Below, piece after piece: positions 35,380 through 47,601 of a stretch of DNA of 64,000 bases. Numbering within the stretch: position 1 is the stretch's first letter; every line of letters begins with the position of its first letter. The position numbers and the translations under genes were made by a program. The notes under the pieces are model-generated. The model saw only the letters and a list, made by a program, of their open reading frames with translations. It was not told where the DNA came from and searched no databases. Origin of the DNA: Delphinus delphis (Eukaryota > Chordata > Mammalia > Artiodactyla > Delphinidae); assembly GCF_949987515.2 (NCBI RefSeq), contig NC_082692.2, positions 86,685,488 through 86,749,487 on the forward strand. Reading direction: 5' to 3'.

Positions 35380-35700
35380 TTTTAAAAATTGTTTTTATTG
35401 TGGTAGAAGTCACGTAATATAAAACATGCTATTGTAACCGTATTTAAGTGTACAGTGTACAGTTCAGGGCACTAAGTACCTTTGCACTGCTGTGCAACTC
35501 TAACCATTATCCGTCTCCCGAATGTTTCATCTTCCTCAACGAGTGTCCCCACTGAACACTAACTCCCCTTCCCTCCCATACCCCGCCCCCCTCGCCCCCG
35601 GCATCTACCAGTGTACTTTCTGACTCTATGAATTTGACTGTTCTAGGCACCTCGTATACGTGGTATCAAACAGTATTCTTCTGCACCTACCGGTAGAAAC
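35380..35700 (-). mobile_element. Older LINE-1 (L1M-type) 3' end
   Basis: Reverse-oriented old L1 tail: TTTTTATTGTGGTAGAAGTC, TAAGTGTACAGT, TTGCACTGCTGTGCAAC, GACTCTATGAATTTGACTG and ATACGTGGTATCAAACAGT. It is clearly more diverged than the other L1 tails here. Confidence 0.75.
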
Positions 35701-35894
35701 CGCGTATCCTTCCACATTCCTCTCCCCCAGCTTACGCCGGAAACGGAGGCCTCTCTGCTTCTGAACTCAGGCCCTCCGTGCTGGCAGCCGCGGCCTCCCA
35801 GACTGGACCCCTCCCACTGTCCAGTCTAGTCTGTCCAGTCTGGCCTCTGCTGCCTGTCTCTTCCCTCCCCAGGCCCAGGGAAGTGTCCCCATTT

Positions 35895-36070
35895 TAAAGG
35901 GCGCGGGGCCACGCTCGACTCCGCCCCTCCCCTCCTCCTCCTGGTCGCTGCCGCGCTTCCTGACGGTGGCGTCCGACGGTGCCCGCGCTCCTTCCTCACC
36001 TCCACACCACGTGGGATGCTCGGCACCTCACCCCTCCCTCCCACTGCCAAACGCGCTCCATCTCGGGTCA
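35895..36070. promoter_or_regulatory. Small CpG-dense patch
   Basis: About 19 CpGs in roughly 180 bases at about 65% G+C give an observed/expected ratio near 1, against heavy CpG depletion elsewhere. GC boxes (CCGCCCCTCCCC) and a CACGTG E-box (36009) are present. No exon with splice sites is apparent. It is below the usual 200-500 bp size limit for CpG islands. Confidence 0.4.
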
Positions 36071-36169
36071 CACTGCCCTCTCAATTGTCACAACTGAGGA
36101 CCCTGTGCAAATCCTCGATCCAAACTATCTAAGCCGGAGGACATAGAGATCCACGGTCCAAGATGCACC

Positions 36170-36310
36170 TCCATCCACTTTAGGGATAAGCTGCTGTCCA
36201 AAATGATTAGGGGCCGGTGGCCAAGGTCACCCAGCTACTTAGTGGCACAACTGGGATGTGACCCCAGCCTTCCGGCCACTGTGTTAGGGTCCTTTTTCCT
36301 AGACACCACC
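36170..36310 (-). repeat. MIR SINE fragment
   Basis: GGCCAAGGTCACCCAGCTAC, TTAGTGGCACAACTGGGATG and GTGACCCCAGCC resemble reverse MIR. Confidence 0.65.
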
Positions 36311-36465
36311 ACCTGCCTTGCCTTCTCCGGTAAGGTCTGACCCTGTGGACCATCCACTCCATCTTAATTCCTCCTTAGTCCTCCTGTTCGCATATATTCC
36401 TCATGTCCATGGATCCCCCTCGTGCTGGTTTCCCTTCCTCCTCCTCCCTTACAAATAAATGGGGA

Positions 36466-37100
36466 ACACCTAAGTCAATTAGAGAAAGAAGAACAAAAAA
36501 AACCCCGAAGTTAGCAGAAGGAAAGAAATCATAAAGATCAGATCAGAAAGAAATGAAAAAGAAATGAAGGAAACAATAGCAAAGATCAATAAAACTAAAA
36601 GCTGCTTCTTTGAGAAGATAAACAAAATTGATAAACCATTAGCCAGACTCATCAAGAAAAAAAGGGAGAAGACTCAAATCAACAGAATTAGAAATGAAAA
36701 AGGAAAAGTAACAACTGACACTGCAGAAATACAAAGCATCGTAAGAGACTATTACAAGCAACTCAATAAAATGGACAACCTGGAAGAAATGGACAAATTC
36801 TTAGAAAAGTACAACCTTCCAAGACTGAACCAGGAAGAAACAGAAAACACGAACAGATTAATCACAAGCATTGAAATTGAAACTGTGATTAAAAATCTTC
36901 CAACAAACAAAAGCCCACGGCCAGATGGCTTCACAGGAGACTTCTATCAAACATTTAGAGAAGAGCTAACACCTATCCTTCTCAAACTCTTCCAAAGTAT
37001 AGCAGAGGGAGGAACACTCCCAAACTCATTCTATGAGGCCACCATCACCCTGATACCAAAACCAGACAAAGATGTCACACACACACACAAAATACAAATA
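36466..37100 (+). mobile_element. Internal LINE-1 ORF2 fragment
   Basis: Matches the ORF2 segment at about 58611-59250 of the large L1 in this window. A 186-codon frame from 36564 covers the end of the linker and the start of reverse transcriptase ([36 protein letters not shown]). Both ends of L1 are missing and the catalytic FADD is absent. It ends abruptly at the start of a CHR SINE. A normal 5'-truncated L1 would run to its 3'UTR. Confidence 0.9.
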
Positions 37101-37409
37101 GGGGCTTCCCTGGTGGTGCAGTAGTTAAGAATCTGCCTGCCAGTGCAGGGGACATGGCTTCAAGCCCTGGTCCAGGAAGATCCCACATGCCGCGGAGCAA
37201 CTAAGCCTGTGTGCCACAACTACTGAGCCTGCGTGCCGCAACTACTGAAGCCGCACGCCTCGAGCCCATGCTCTGCAACAAGAGAAGCCACCGCAATGAG
37301 AAGCCCGCACACGGCAATGAAGAGCAGGCCCCGCTCACCACAGCTAGAGAGAGCCCAAGTGCAGCAACAAAGACCCAATGCAGCCAAAAATAAATAAATA
37401 AATAAAATT
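37101..37409 (+). mobile_element. CHR SINE (long type) fused to L1 fragment
   Basis: Starts GGGGCTTCCCTGGTGGTGC directly at the end of L1 homology. It has the longer tail region with ACTACTGAAGCCGC, AGCAACAAAGACCCAATGC and a final (AAAT)n. ACAAATAAA words lie both before the L1 fragment (36455-36463) and after the SINE tail, so the two may have inserted as one unit. Confidence 0.93.
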
Positions 37410-37639
37410 GAAAAACAAACAAATAAAGGTGGATACACTCAAATGCCACAGCCTTTCCAGTTTGACGCTGGAACATCTAGCACAGATCTTAATTTCCTTC
37501 CTCCTGCCTCTCTATGTACTCCGGTCAATGGCAGTTCAACACAGCAGAAATGCCCTCTTCCATCCAAAAATATCCTTCCCTTTCATTACCTACAAACACG
37601 CACCTACCATGCGAGGTTGAGCAGGGCAGAGTGAGGAGA

Positions 37640-37850
37640 CAGGGCTCAGGGCTCTGACTACCACATTTCAAATCCAAGCTCCGCCTTCAATTTAGCACAC
37701 GACTTTGGGACTTGCCAAGTTTCTTCCTAAGCCTCCGTTTCCTCATCTTCGCACACAGGACTGTTGTGAAGACTAAAGGGAAAGCTTTTATGAGTTACTC
37801 AGTAGAGTGACTGCCTCAAAGCATTCGTGGTAAGTTCTCAGTAGATTTCT
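37640..37850 (+). repeat. MIR SINE
   Basis: CAAATCCAAGCTCCGCC, CCGTTTCCTCATCTTCGC and GGACTGTTGTGAAGACTAAA follow the forward MIR order. Confidence 0.72.
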
Positions 37851-39724
37851 TCTTCTTTTTATTTGAATTTCATTATTAATGTCTGCCAGAGATGATGCTA
37901 AACACTAGTTCCTTCTCTTGAGTAGCTCAGTGTCTTGGGCCCACAGACGTGTCCACTAAATGATGCCATGAACTTTAGATGTGCTCTGACAGATGTATGC
38001 AGAGGCATGTGGGGCAAAGGGAGAAAAGAGTTCTTTCTACTTAGGGCACCAGAAAAAGCTTCCCGTGAAGAGCTGAACACTGATCTGAGTCTTATTTTCC
38101 CTCCTGGGAATTAAGCTCCTCTATGGACCACATGCAAACTTTATAGAAAAGGAAGCTTTGCAAAAGGGCAGTTATCATGGCAAGGAAAATCTCCCAAAAC
38201 ATTTAGAACAGAATTACTCCGACTTTGCGGCGCATCAGAATCCCCCCCTCTAGGGAAGTGAGAGGTTCGTGTTTGTTAAATACAGATTCCTAAGCTCTAC
38301 CCACTCAGTAGACCTTGGCACCCTTGTATTTCATGTAGGTGGTCCCTGAATCATACGATAAACACCCTGATTGTGGGGAAGGGTGGATGCAACAACAGAC
38401 ACCAACCAAAGTCACTTCTGATGATTGTCACACGCTCTCACTTCTTTCTAGGAGTGACCTCCGTGGCCCACGTAGCAAACATGCTTATGGTTTCAGAAGG
38501 AAATGGCTGCATTTCGCAAATGTCATGGCTTAGTAAATAGTAACCTAGTTTGAGGGTTCACCCCGCGAAATGGTTTGGATACTCTGCCAGTCTCTTCTTC
38601 AGAAGGAAACCAGTTCACGATTCTCTCTGCTTTGTTCTAGCCACCAGGGGCAGGCAAGAAACACAGGCGGGTATAATTCACGGCCACCCCCGGGGGCATT
38701 CACAATAGCTAATACCTCAAGCCAGAGAAGCCACGGAAACACCTGGAAGCATACATCCACCCCTGCAGCACCAAAGTCAGAACAGCGTCTTTCTATTTTA
38801 GAACAATCACCATGACGACCACGACCCGATTTCCAATGCTGTGAAGACCCTTGGTTTTCTCGCTGCGTTGCGGCTGGTGTGTGGTGTGCCCGGCCGGGAG
38901 GCTGATTTTCACGGGCCTTTGAACCTCGAATGTTTGTATGTTTCTTTGAGTTTCATTTAAAGCCTGGTCTTTGAGAGACTGGGGAAGAAATCATGGATAA
39001 TTACAGCTGAGAATATTCTCATTTCACGGCGGGGCTAACAAGTGAAACTACAAGTAATGATGTAATCCAACTTGTCAAAAGGAAAATAAAAAGAGGAGAC
39101 AGAAGGCAGGTCAGAGCCTTGGGACCCGGCATGCCGTGTCACCTTCTAATTAGCTAACTGATCCTTTAAACTGTCAAACTCCAAGAGGAACTCCCCGGCT
39201 TGGAGTCTGATTAATATTCATATTTGGGCACAGGATGCTCTGATTCAGGTCCCAGTGGTTGTAGTTAAACGTGAGTCTTTAAAAAAGAGAGAAATAAAAA
39301 CCTGCCTGGCCAGCCTCAGTCCCCAGGTCTTACATTCATAGGGAAATGAGGGAAGGCCACCCTGGAGTCCGTAATCCACGGCGAGCGCCGATCCTCCCAG
39401 GATGCACACTGATTTCTGAATCATGATGAGGACTTGTGTACAGAAAAAAGAATTATTTTGCTTCTTGCTCCTGGCAGCCACATTGTTAATCACACTCCAT
39501 GCCTCATGGTTAGATAAGGGAAGGATGCACGTAAAATTACATAGCATTCAGCAATATAATCAAGCATTTAATTTCAAACAAAAATAACTGAATATGTAAT
39601 TTAATCAAAGCAAGCTAGAATCGATCATTTCGTTAAACTGTGATAAGCGGCAACCTGGACTTTGACTTGTATGGCACAGGCTGCAGAAGAATACATTCCC
39701 TTGTACTACTGACTTCCCTTGACT
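37851..39724. other. Mostly single-copy sequence
   Basis: Holds a MER5A-like fragment (38200-38332) and an AT-rich motif cluster near 39140-39240. No gene recognised. Confidence 0.5.
38200..38332 (+). repeat. MER5A-like hAT fragment
   Basis: CGCATCAGAATCCCCC, GTTTGTTAAATACAGATTCC and CTACCCACTCAGTAGACC resemble the middle of MER5A. The ends are not clear. Confidence 0.5.
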
Positions 39725-39737
39725 AAAAGATGTTTTG

Positions 39738-40662
39738 ATTGGGTTGGAACACCATTGAAGAATGGGTGGAAGACCTAAATAGATATTTCTCCAAAGAAGA
39801 CATACAGATGGCCAAGAGGCACATGAAAAGACGCTCCTCATCACTCATCATTAGAGAAATGCAAATCAAAACTACAGTGAGGTATCACCTCACACCAGTC
39901 AGAACGGCCATCATTAAAAAGTCTACAAATAACAGATGCTGGCGAGGGTGTGGAGAAAAGGGACCCTCCTGCACTGTTGATGGGAATGTAAATTGGTGCA
40001 GCCACTATGGAGAACAGTAGGGAGGCGCCTCAAAAAACTAAAAACAGAGCTACCATATGACCCAGCAATCCCACTCCTGGGGCATATACCCAGACAAAAC
40101 TATAACTTGAAAAGATACGTGCACCCCTATGTTCATAGCAGCACTATTCACGACGCCAAGACAAGGAAACAACCTAAATGTCCATCAACCGATCAATGGA
40201 TAAAGAAGATGTGGTACATAGATACCATGGAATACTACTCAGCCATAGAAAAGAATGAAATAATGTGATTTGCAGCAACATGGATGGACCTAGAGATTAT
40301 CATACTAAGCAAAGTTAAGTCAGAAAGAGGAAGACAAATATCATATGATATCACTTATACGTGGAATCTAAAATATGACACAAATGAACCTATCTACGAA
40401 ACAGAAACAGACTCACAGACATAGAGAACAGACTTGTGGTCACCAAGGGGGAGGGAAGGATTGGGAGTTTGGGATTAACAGATGCAAGCTAGTATATATA
40501 TAGGATGGATGAACAAGGTCCTACTGCATAGCACAGGGTACTATATTCAATATCCTACAACCTGTATTCAATATCCTATATTCTATAATCAATATGCTCT
40601 ATTCTATCTTCTATCCTACTATATTCTACCCATAATAGAAAGGAGTATGAAAAGGAATATAT
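39738..40662 (+). mobile_element. 5'-truncated LINE-1, ORF2 C-terminus and 3'UTR
   Basis: Begins at the AGAATGGGTGGAAGACCTAA region of ORF2, passes through the Cys-rich tail (GCGEKG...) and the MWYIDTMEYYSAIEKNEIM-like end, then the L1 3'UTR. The end is a low-complexity TATTC/ATCCTA-rich stretch (40540-40625). Imperfect flanking repeats are AAAAGATGTTTT (39725-39736) and AAAAAATGTTTT (40663-40674). Reading frames are broken. Confidence 0.88.
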
Positions 40663-40679
40663 AAAAAATGTTTTAGCCT

Positions 40680-43600
40680 AGGGTGTAAGAAGTTCACGTT
40701 CTACCTACATGCTTTTTGTGGAAAAGGCAGTTGGCTTAAAAAAATAAAACCAGCATCCCAGACAGTGTCTGAGTTGGGTTCACACTTCCAGCCACCAACA
40801 GCCACGCAGGACACCCTTTGGGTTGCTTCTTTGGAAGATGGTGACATGAAGAAGGGTCCTTCAGAGACACTGGACTGGCCAGGCTTTTTCTTTTACTCTC
40901 AATTCACAGTTTGTTAAAGGCCTCCAAAGGAAGAATATAATTCAACTCAGTTCCAGAGCGAGTTCTAAGAGCATTGGCTTTTACAAAATATTTCCCAAAT
41001 TCTAATCTGAGCCTTGCCTCTCAGGGTGTAATCCATCCTACATTGCTCTATCCTGTATTGAGATGCCACGAATCCCGTCAGCCTTCTCCGTAGGCATTCT
41101 TCTTTATCCTTAGACCTTGTTAAACATTCTTCAGCCCTTGCTAAACTTACCACTAAGCTATTTCAATTCCCATTAAACACGGGTGCCACTGCTAATGAAC
41201 GCACATATTGGGGCCATGATTCACACACATATGGAATACAAATGGCGTGGAACGGCTAGACTCAAGCTCACCCGTTCGACCAACAGATATTGAGGCCTAG
41301 CATGTAATCAGACACAGTTCATTTCCTTCCTTGGGCGGGGGGAGGGGACGAGGACATGCCACATATACAACGAATACATTTTAATGAAAGAATAGCCTCC
41401 TCCTAGTAAATAAATGTATACATTCCAAATGACTTGTGGGTTTTCCAGATTGAGAAGAAACACGCGGTCAAGCTGGTTTAGGACATAAGCTCACATTGCA
41501 GAAGGCGTTCAGGTATTTCTGCCAACTAGGGTAGGAGAAGGGTGAAAACCACCGCACAGCACCAAGATTGTTCTGGCTGGGTCACGCCCACCTGTGAAAG
41601 ATGAGAACTAAAAAGCCAAAGAAGAAAGCCTGGCCCGTCAGGACCCTCAGTTCTTTCAGCCCCTCTGGATGAGACCTTCAAAATTAACAGTCAGAAGTGT
41701 TCTTGCCCTTGATAATGATTTCTAAGATGACTTGGAACATTTCTCATGACCTTGAAAAAACAACAACAAAAAAAGCTGACACGCTCCAGATTCACTCCCA
41801 CTCACGTGGAGTTGAGACCATTGGGAAAACCCACCAGGACTGCCAAGCCTGACCTGTGAACTCCACACTGGAGAAATCCAGTATCAAGTCAGGGAAAGTC
41901 TTGACATCTCACTTCCAAAGTTGAGGCACAGCGTCTGTGGACTGTTTGCCAGGCGACATCCTGAGCTGTGTTTCCTGGAGCTTCAAATACTCCTTCGGGT
42001 GGGGGGCAGGCTCTAGGGACACCCTAAGTGGCTCAATTCCACAGGCAGTAAAGTAATTAATGGTATCTTTCAGGGCAAGCGCCGTAAAGAAAAAAAACTG
42101 CTCTCAAATTTTGACTGCTAAGGAATGACTGGTACAGCCCATATTTGTGTTGTGGGGAGTAGCTATGTGAGAAAGAGAAAGACCTAGAAGGAGAGGAACA
42201 TCTTGGCTACAAATACCCAAGCCAGCCCCTCAGCCCGGTTAACAACTCTGAACCGTCAGATCACAAATGCTGAACACGCTGACTTTCAGTGTCTACGGGG
42301 AACACATGCCATGGATCAAAGAGCACACTGATTAATCCAACAGGGACCAAAGTCTGTCACTTTGGTCATGGTGCACGGATGTGCGAAACGGGGTCACTAA
42401 AGAGTAAATGAAGAGGAGAAAAACACCAAAGCAAAACTGGTATCAGAAAGGGGCTCGACTGCCAACTCCCCGTCTATACGCAACTCAGAGGAGGTAGGTG
42501 AATAGCCTTCCTCCCCAGCACATCCCCCCACGTGTGTTAAAGCAGGGCTTCCCCTTTCGTAAAACAATGACCCGCCTGCCGATGCCAGGTAACTCTCACT
42601 CACACCATCATCTTTTAATATCACATGAGGTCATCCGCTTTCCCGCTACTGAATCCCCCAGACCCACTAGCTTCTTGTCACACACACAGCCCTGTAAACA
42701 GAGATTTAAAGATAACTCTGCTCACGTTGTTTATTGGGAAGTCAGTTCTCGTAAGTAACAGGAATCCATTGCTAGAATAAACAGTGAACACAGGGAGAAA
42801 ACTGGGAGAGCCTCACACAATTGGATCTCGACCGGTGTATGTAAGAAATGAGCTGCCATGTGTTTACAGGCCAGCTGGCTCGGCTGGTTGGAACACGGCT
42901 GCAGCTGAGGCCACTGTGGTGAGTCTGATTCCCATGTGAAAAGGACAAAGGGCCTCAGGGCTACAGAATGAATCCCTAATCTCCACCCATCATCCCACAT
43001 ATATACACTCTTGGGATGAGGGCGGAACACAGGACTAAAACAAAGACACAGCCAATATGGTAGATTGGTAGTGGGGTCTCAAGCAGAGGCGTGGTAGGAG
43101 GTGGACTGATACCTAAGCAAAAGACACTTTTCTTTGCCAGCAACGTGATGACACTCATTTGTTATTTTCCCCCAAGAGACCACAAAACGTCTGCCACACA
43201 GAGCTCTCCAGAACTGATATGGAAATAGACACTTCGGGTAATTCTCTTTAAATTCACTTTCCTCTCATTTCACGGAGGGCAGAGCCATGTGCTGGGAACT
43301 CCATGCTCACAGGGAACCGAAGGTAACGTCAAGTCAGTTCTGCCTGGGCTTCTAACGCATCCCAGAGCCCCCCAACTGGTGGCGTTATTAAGGCACTCAT
43401 CTCATACTTGGAATTCCAGAGTACATGCTCTCTCTTCGGGGCAACGTATTTTATTTGGTTTCAAGTTTTGAGCTCCTCCAGTGCTATCCCCAACACCATG
43501 CTAGACACTTGACTAAAAGCACACAGTAGAATGAATTTGTAAGTTATTCACGAAGTAACAACTGGTGCCGGGAAAACAAGCTTTCCACAGGAAATTCTTT

Positions 43601-44026
43601 TTCACCGGCCACGTGTTTATTTTTTTCAAAGTCCCCCGCAGTTGTTTTTGACTTGTCCCTCTGCCTAATTTATTGGGCAGCTGTCAAACATGCACATTCT
43701 CTTGTCTCGTATCTGACATTTGTACAGAGAGGAATGACATTGGAAACGTGCCGTGGACAGACAGACACTCTGAGACTGAATAATGAGAAAGAAAAAAAAG
43801 TGTAATGATGAGAGAAAACAGCTGGGAGAAAGTACGCTACTTCCTTTGCAGCCAGGCAGGCCTGTGAGTGCCTTCACGGTAATTCTGGAAGATTCCACAG
43901 AAATGGACTTACTTCACAGAAACACTTCCTTTACACTGGCTTTTTTTTTTTTTTAAAGCACAGTAATTTCCATGTACATAAAGTCGTTTTCTTCATGCTT
44001 GAAGTATATGAAAATCTATATATACG
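40680..44026. other. Single-copy sequence, nothing recognised
   Basis: The longest stretch in the window without any recognised element (3.3 kb). Frames up to 100 codons have no domain or splice context. Confidence 0.5.
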
Positions 44027-44132
44027 TAGTTTTTTATAATCTTATACTTGTAGACAATATCTATACAATACATAGTTTTTTATAATCTTACTTTTAGACA
44101 ATGATTTTGTCTACAGTCAATATTGTAGACAA
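44027..44132. repeat. Short tandem duplication plus inverted repeat
   Basis: TAGTTTTTTATAATCTTA...TAGACAAT occurs at 44027-44058 and 44073-44102 (46-base period). Just after it, TTGTCTACA (44107-44115) and TGTAGACAA (44124-44132) form a perfect 9-bp stem with an 8-base loop. Confidence 0.85.
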
Positions 44133-45313
44133 CCATCAATAGTCAACAATGTGGATATTATAATGAAAAACACAGTCTGAACGACTTTCTTAAACGTCTC
44201 AGGAGAGAACGCCTAATGCCTCCAAGTGGGCCAAACAATATGATTCTGAAATCCTCACACGCACAGACCATTGATCTCCGTGTAAGCCCATGAAGCATTG
44301 TTACTGAGCTAACACTCATTCCTTTTGATCTCTTTCCATTTCCTGCATTGTATTCAATGTTTCTTATCCTCGTCCAACATCAACAGGTCATTTCACAGAG
44401 GGGTCAGTGTTGGCCAATATAAATAACCATTATAAAACCTCTAGCATGCTTTAAGTCAACAATCAAAGTGGCCTACACTGTTTGAAGAATAAATTCCAAA
44501 TATTTTCACGGCAGAGGGTAGTCAAGGCCTGTGAAAAGTACAGGTACAGATTACAGCTAAATAATCAGATGGCGGCAAGCTAACCTAGCACACGGTTCCC
44601 TATTTTTAAACCAGCTTGAAAACAAACAGCAATGGCAGTGCCCCTCGGGCAGGACTGTAAGCCTGGGCTCTGTACCACAGGCAGGTATGTTTCAGAAGAC
44701 TTTCATGCACGTGGCTGAAACGCCCGCCACATACATCAACACAAGGGGTCTCGGCCAAACCTACAAGAGCCAGCAAGTTAGAGAGCCCAGAGAGACTCAG
44801 AGGCAATGATTCTCTTAGTTTCTAGGTGCCTCCTCCCCAAGCCCCTGCATGACCCATTAGCAATGACTCCCACCCAACCCCACCTGGGCAAGGTGACGCG
44901 CTGCAACATCAACGTGGCACCAAACTCTCCCTTGACACGGGGGTCAGAGAAAGGGGTCGATGTGAATAGTTCAAGAACTACCAACATCTGGCTTTGGGAA
45001 GCACTGCATGTATCCTGACTCCAGATTTACCTCTTGCGTCCGCTTTACCTCGGTTGTTATTGGAACTATGTGCATTACCTAAGAACACAGTCATTAAGCT
45101 GGGTGGAGCAGTGTCTATAAACCCTAAAGACCAAGCAAGCCAAAGATAACACTGACTGACCATGACTATGGTGAAGATCTACATTTATTGCTACGGAGAG
45201 ACTGCTACAACGTGGTGCTGACTGAGAAACAGGAGGTTCTAGGACAAGCATGAACAGTGTGGAATTATTTTACATAGAGAACTAAACAGGCGGATTTAAA
45301 AAAAACGCATGCA
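44133..45313. other. Single-copy sequence, nothing recognised
   Basis: No gene or repeat identified. Confidence 0.55.
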
Positions 45314-45521
45314 GGGCTTCCCTGGTGGTGCAGTGGTTGAGAGTCCGCCTGCCGATGCAGGGGACACCAGTTCGTGCCCCGGTCTGGGAAGATCCCACAT
45401 GCCTCTGAGCGGCTGCTGGGCCCGTGAGCCATGGCCACTGAGCCTGCGCGTCCGGAGCCTGTGCTCCGCAACGGGAGAGGCCACAACAGTGAGAGGCCCG
45501 CGTACCGCAAGAAAAAAGAAA
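45314..45521 (+). mobile_element. CHR SINE (short type)
   Basis: Typical start and boxes, with tail GCAAGAAAAAAGAAAG. A short duplication centred on GCATGCA lies before (45307-45313) and after (45525-45531). Confidence 0.93.
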
Positions 45522-45944
45522 GAAGCATGCATAAATAAATGAATACATAACGTCCAGAGGATGTTTATTCAATCTCATCTCTGATTTGAATCAGCTGTTA
45601 TCCCAGTACATCACTATCATTATTATTTGTTATTTATTTATTTTTTTGCATTGGCATTTTGGTTTGATTGACTTATGATCCCTAGGAAATATGTCTGAAT
45701 TTCTATACTTTCTTGTGCACTGGCTGGTTTCTCCTGGAGTTCCATGCAAGTTTGCATCTCCTGTTCCAAGCTGTTGGTTTAGGAATGTATATATATTCCT
45801 ACTGAACTGAACCCTTATCCTTACTAAGTTTACAGTTTTCATAATTGGGAAAAAAAAGCTGTTTTCATATTAGAGAAAGAATCACCATGAGTAACGACCA
45901 AAGACTATGCCCAAATCGTCATCATCAATACAGTTTAAGAATTA

Positions 45945-46140
45945 CTCTGTACCATGGCGTTATGTCATTTAGTCCTTACAGTAACTCCATGAGGTAAAAA
46001 CTCTTGCCTAGAATATTCTTTCTAATTTATGGACAAGAAAGGTGAGGTCAAGAAGGTTAGGTGACCGACTCAGAATCACACAGTAAGTGCTGGAACCACA
46101 ATTCAACCTCGGTTGATCCAACTGTAGAACTTTTGCTCTT
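45945..46140 (-). repeat. MIR SINE
   Basis: TAACTCCATGAGGTAAAAAC, GGTTAGGTGACCGACTCAGA and GTGCTGGAACCACAATTCAA are reverse MIR. Confidence 0.75.
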
Positions 46141-46915
46141 ACTGATCACACGATGCTGTGCTGACGTCAAGAAATGGCTCTATTACAATCCCCACATTGG
46201 TAGCAAAACACGCGTCAGATCCGAAGTCAAGACACTGGCGACTATGTGCCACCTAGAGAAATCTATTTTCTTAGCCTGTAGAGACTTCTAGAAGTCAGGC
46301 ATATATAATTTCTGAGCTTCTATTTTTCTCACCTGCAAAACAGGTATTACAGCAGATTTTGTTCTAAAGACGAAAAAGTCATATTTGTTCCCAAAATCCT
46401 CTGGGGGAGGGGATGCACTATGTCAGTTTAAACGACGACACATCATTTTTTCCAATATTGAGCAAATAAAAGCATAAAACTGTTTAGGTTTTTCACACAC
46501 CGATTCAGACCAGTCAAAATGTCCATTTTCTTCACTTTCTTCATGAGGCCAACTGTCCTCCTCTGACCTGCTCCTTTTCCTGATGCTATCTGAACAGACA
46601 TGCTGATCTGGGTAGTTCCATGTCCATACTCAAAAATAATTAATGGCATCAGCATAGTTATGGGAATTAGACTTATTAGTTAATTACAGAACCAGCAGAG
46701 GGAGCACAAAGCCTGCATAAATAATACCCATTTCTTCTGTGCTTCTTAAAAAACAGCAGTAAGGGCAGTAGTGAGAAACACATTTAAACTTCAGTGGTCA
46801 ACAGTCAGAAGATGGTCCTTGCTTTATGGGAGCAGTGTTAGGTTAAAAATCCAATGCGTTATTCATACAGTCTATGTACAAATGTTAGTTTGTTGGGTAT
46901 CTAAGAGGAAGAAAG

Positions 46916-46951
<36 letters not shown>

Positions 46952-47235
46952 CTCTTGGTATCACAGTGATACCTTCCCCACTGGTGGTGGACTCATTAAG
47001 GTCAGATGGTGAGACTTGCCTAGAGTTGGCAAATATTCCCTTCACCCTGATAGCAGAGCGTCTTTCATTTTAGCGTTGTTCCTCCTAACAAAGTCCTCAG
47101 TGAATAGGCCTGTATTATTCTTCTAAGATACAATCAAGGTTTACATTTATGGTTGAATAAAATTTTGACCCAAGTAAAACAAAATAATGCCTATTGGTAA
47201 AAAAATATAATCGTATTTCTAGAAATATGTGCCTT
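46141..47235. other. Single-copy sequence with (TG)n
   Basis: A weak MIR-like core may lie near 46330. Otherwise only the TG tract is notable. Confidence 0.5.
46917..46949. repeat. (TG)16 microsatellite
   Basis: Thirty-three bases of uninterrupted TG, likely length-polymorphic. It creates a run of CVCVCV in one frame that is not coding. Confidence 0.98.
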
Positions 47236-47254
47236 AATTGCTGCTAACATTTTA

Positions 47255-47582
47255 TTATTTATTTATTCATTCATTCACTCTTGGCTGCGCTGGGTCTTCA
47301 TTGCTGTGCGAGGGCTTTCTCCAGTTGTGGCAAGTGGGGGCCACTCCTCGCCGCGGTGCGTGGGCCCCTCACCGCGGTGGCCTCTCCTGTTGCGGAGCGT
47401 GGGCTCCAGGCGCGCGGGCCTCAGCACCTGTGGCGCACGGGCTCCAGAGCACAGGCTCAGCAGCTGTGCTGCACAGGCCTAGCTGCTCCACGGCCATGTG
47501 GGATCTTCCCTGATCAGGGCTCAAACCCGTGTCCCCTGCACTGGCAGGCGGACTCTCAACCACTGCGCCACCAGGGAACCCC
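47255..47582 (-). mobile_element. CHR SINE (long type)
   Basis: Reverse copy with (ATTT)n at the left, the long-type 3' region (GGCTGCGCTGGGTCTTCATT) and CCAGGGAACCC at the right. A 19-bp duplication AATTGCTGCTAACATTTTA lies at 47236-47254, and with one mismatch at 47583-47601. Confidence 0.95.
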
Positions 47583-47601
47583 AATTACTGCTAACATTTT
47601 A

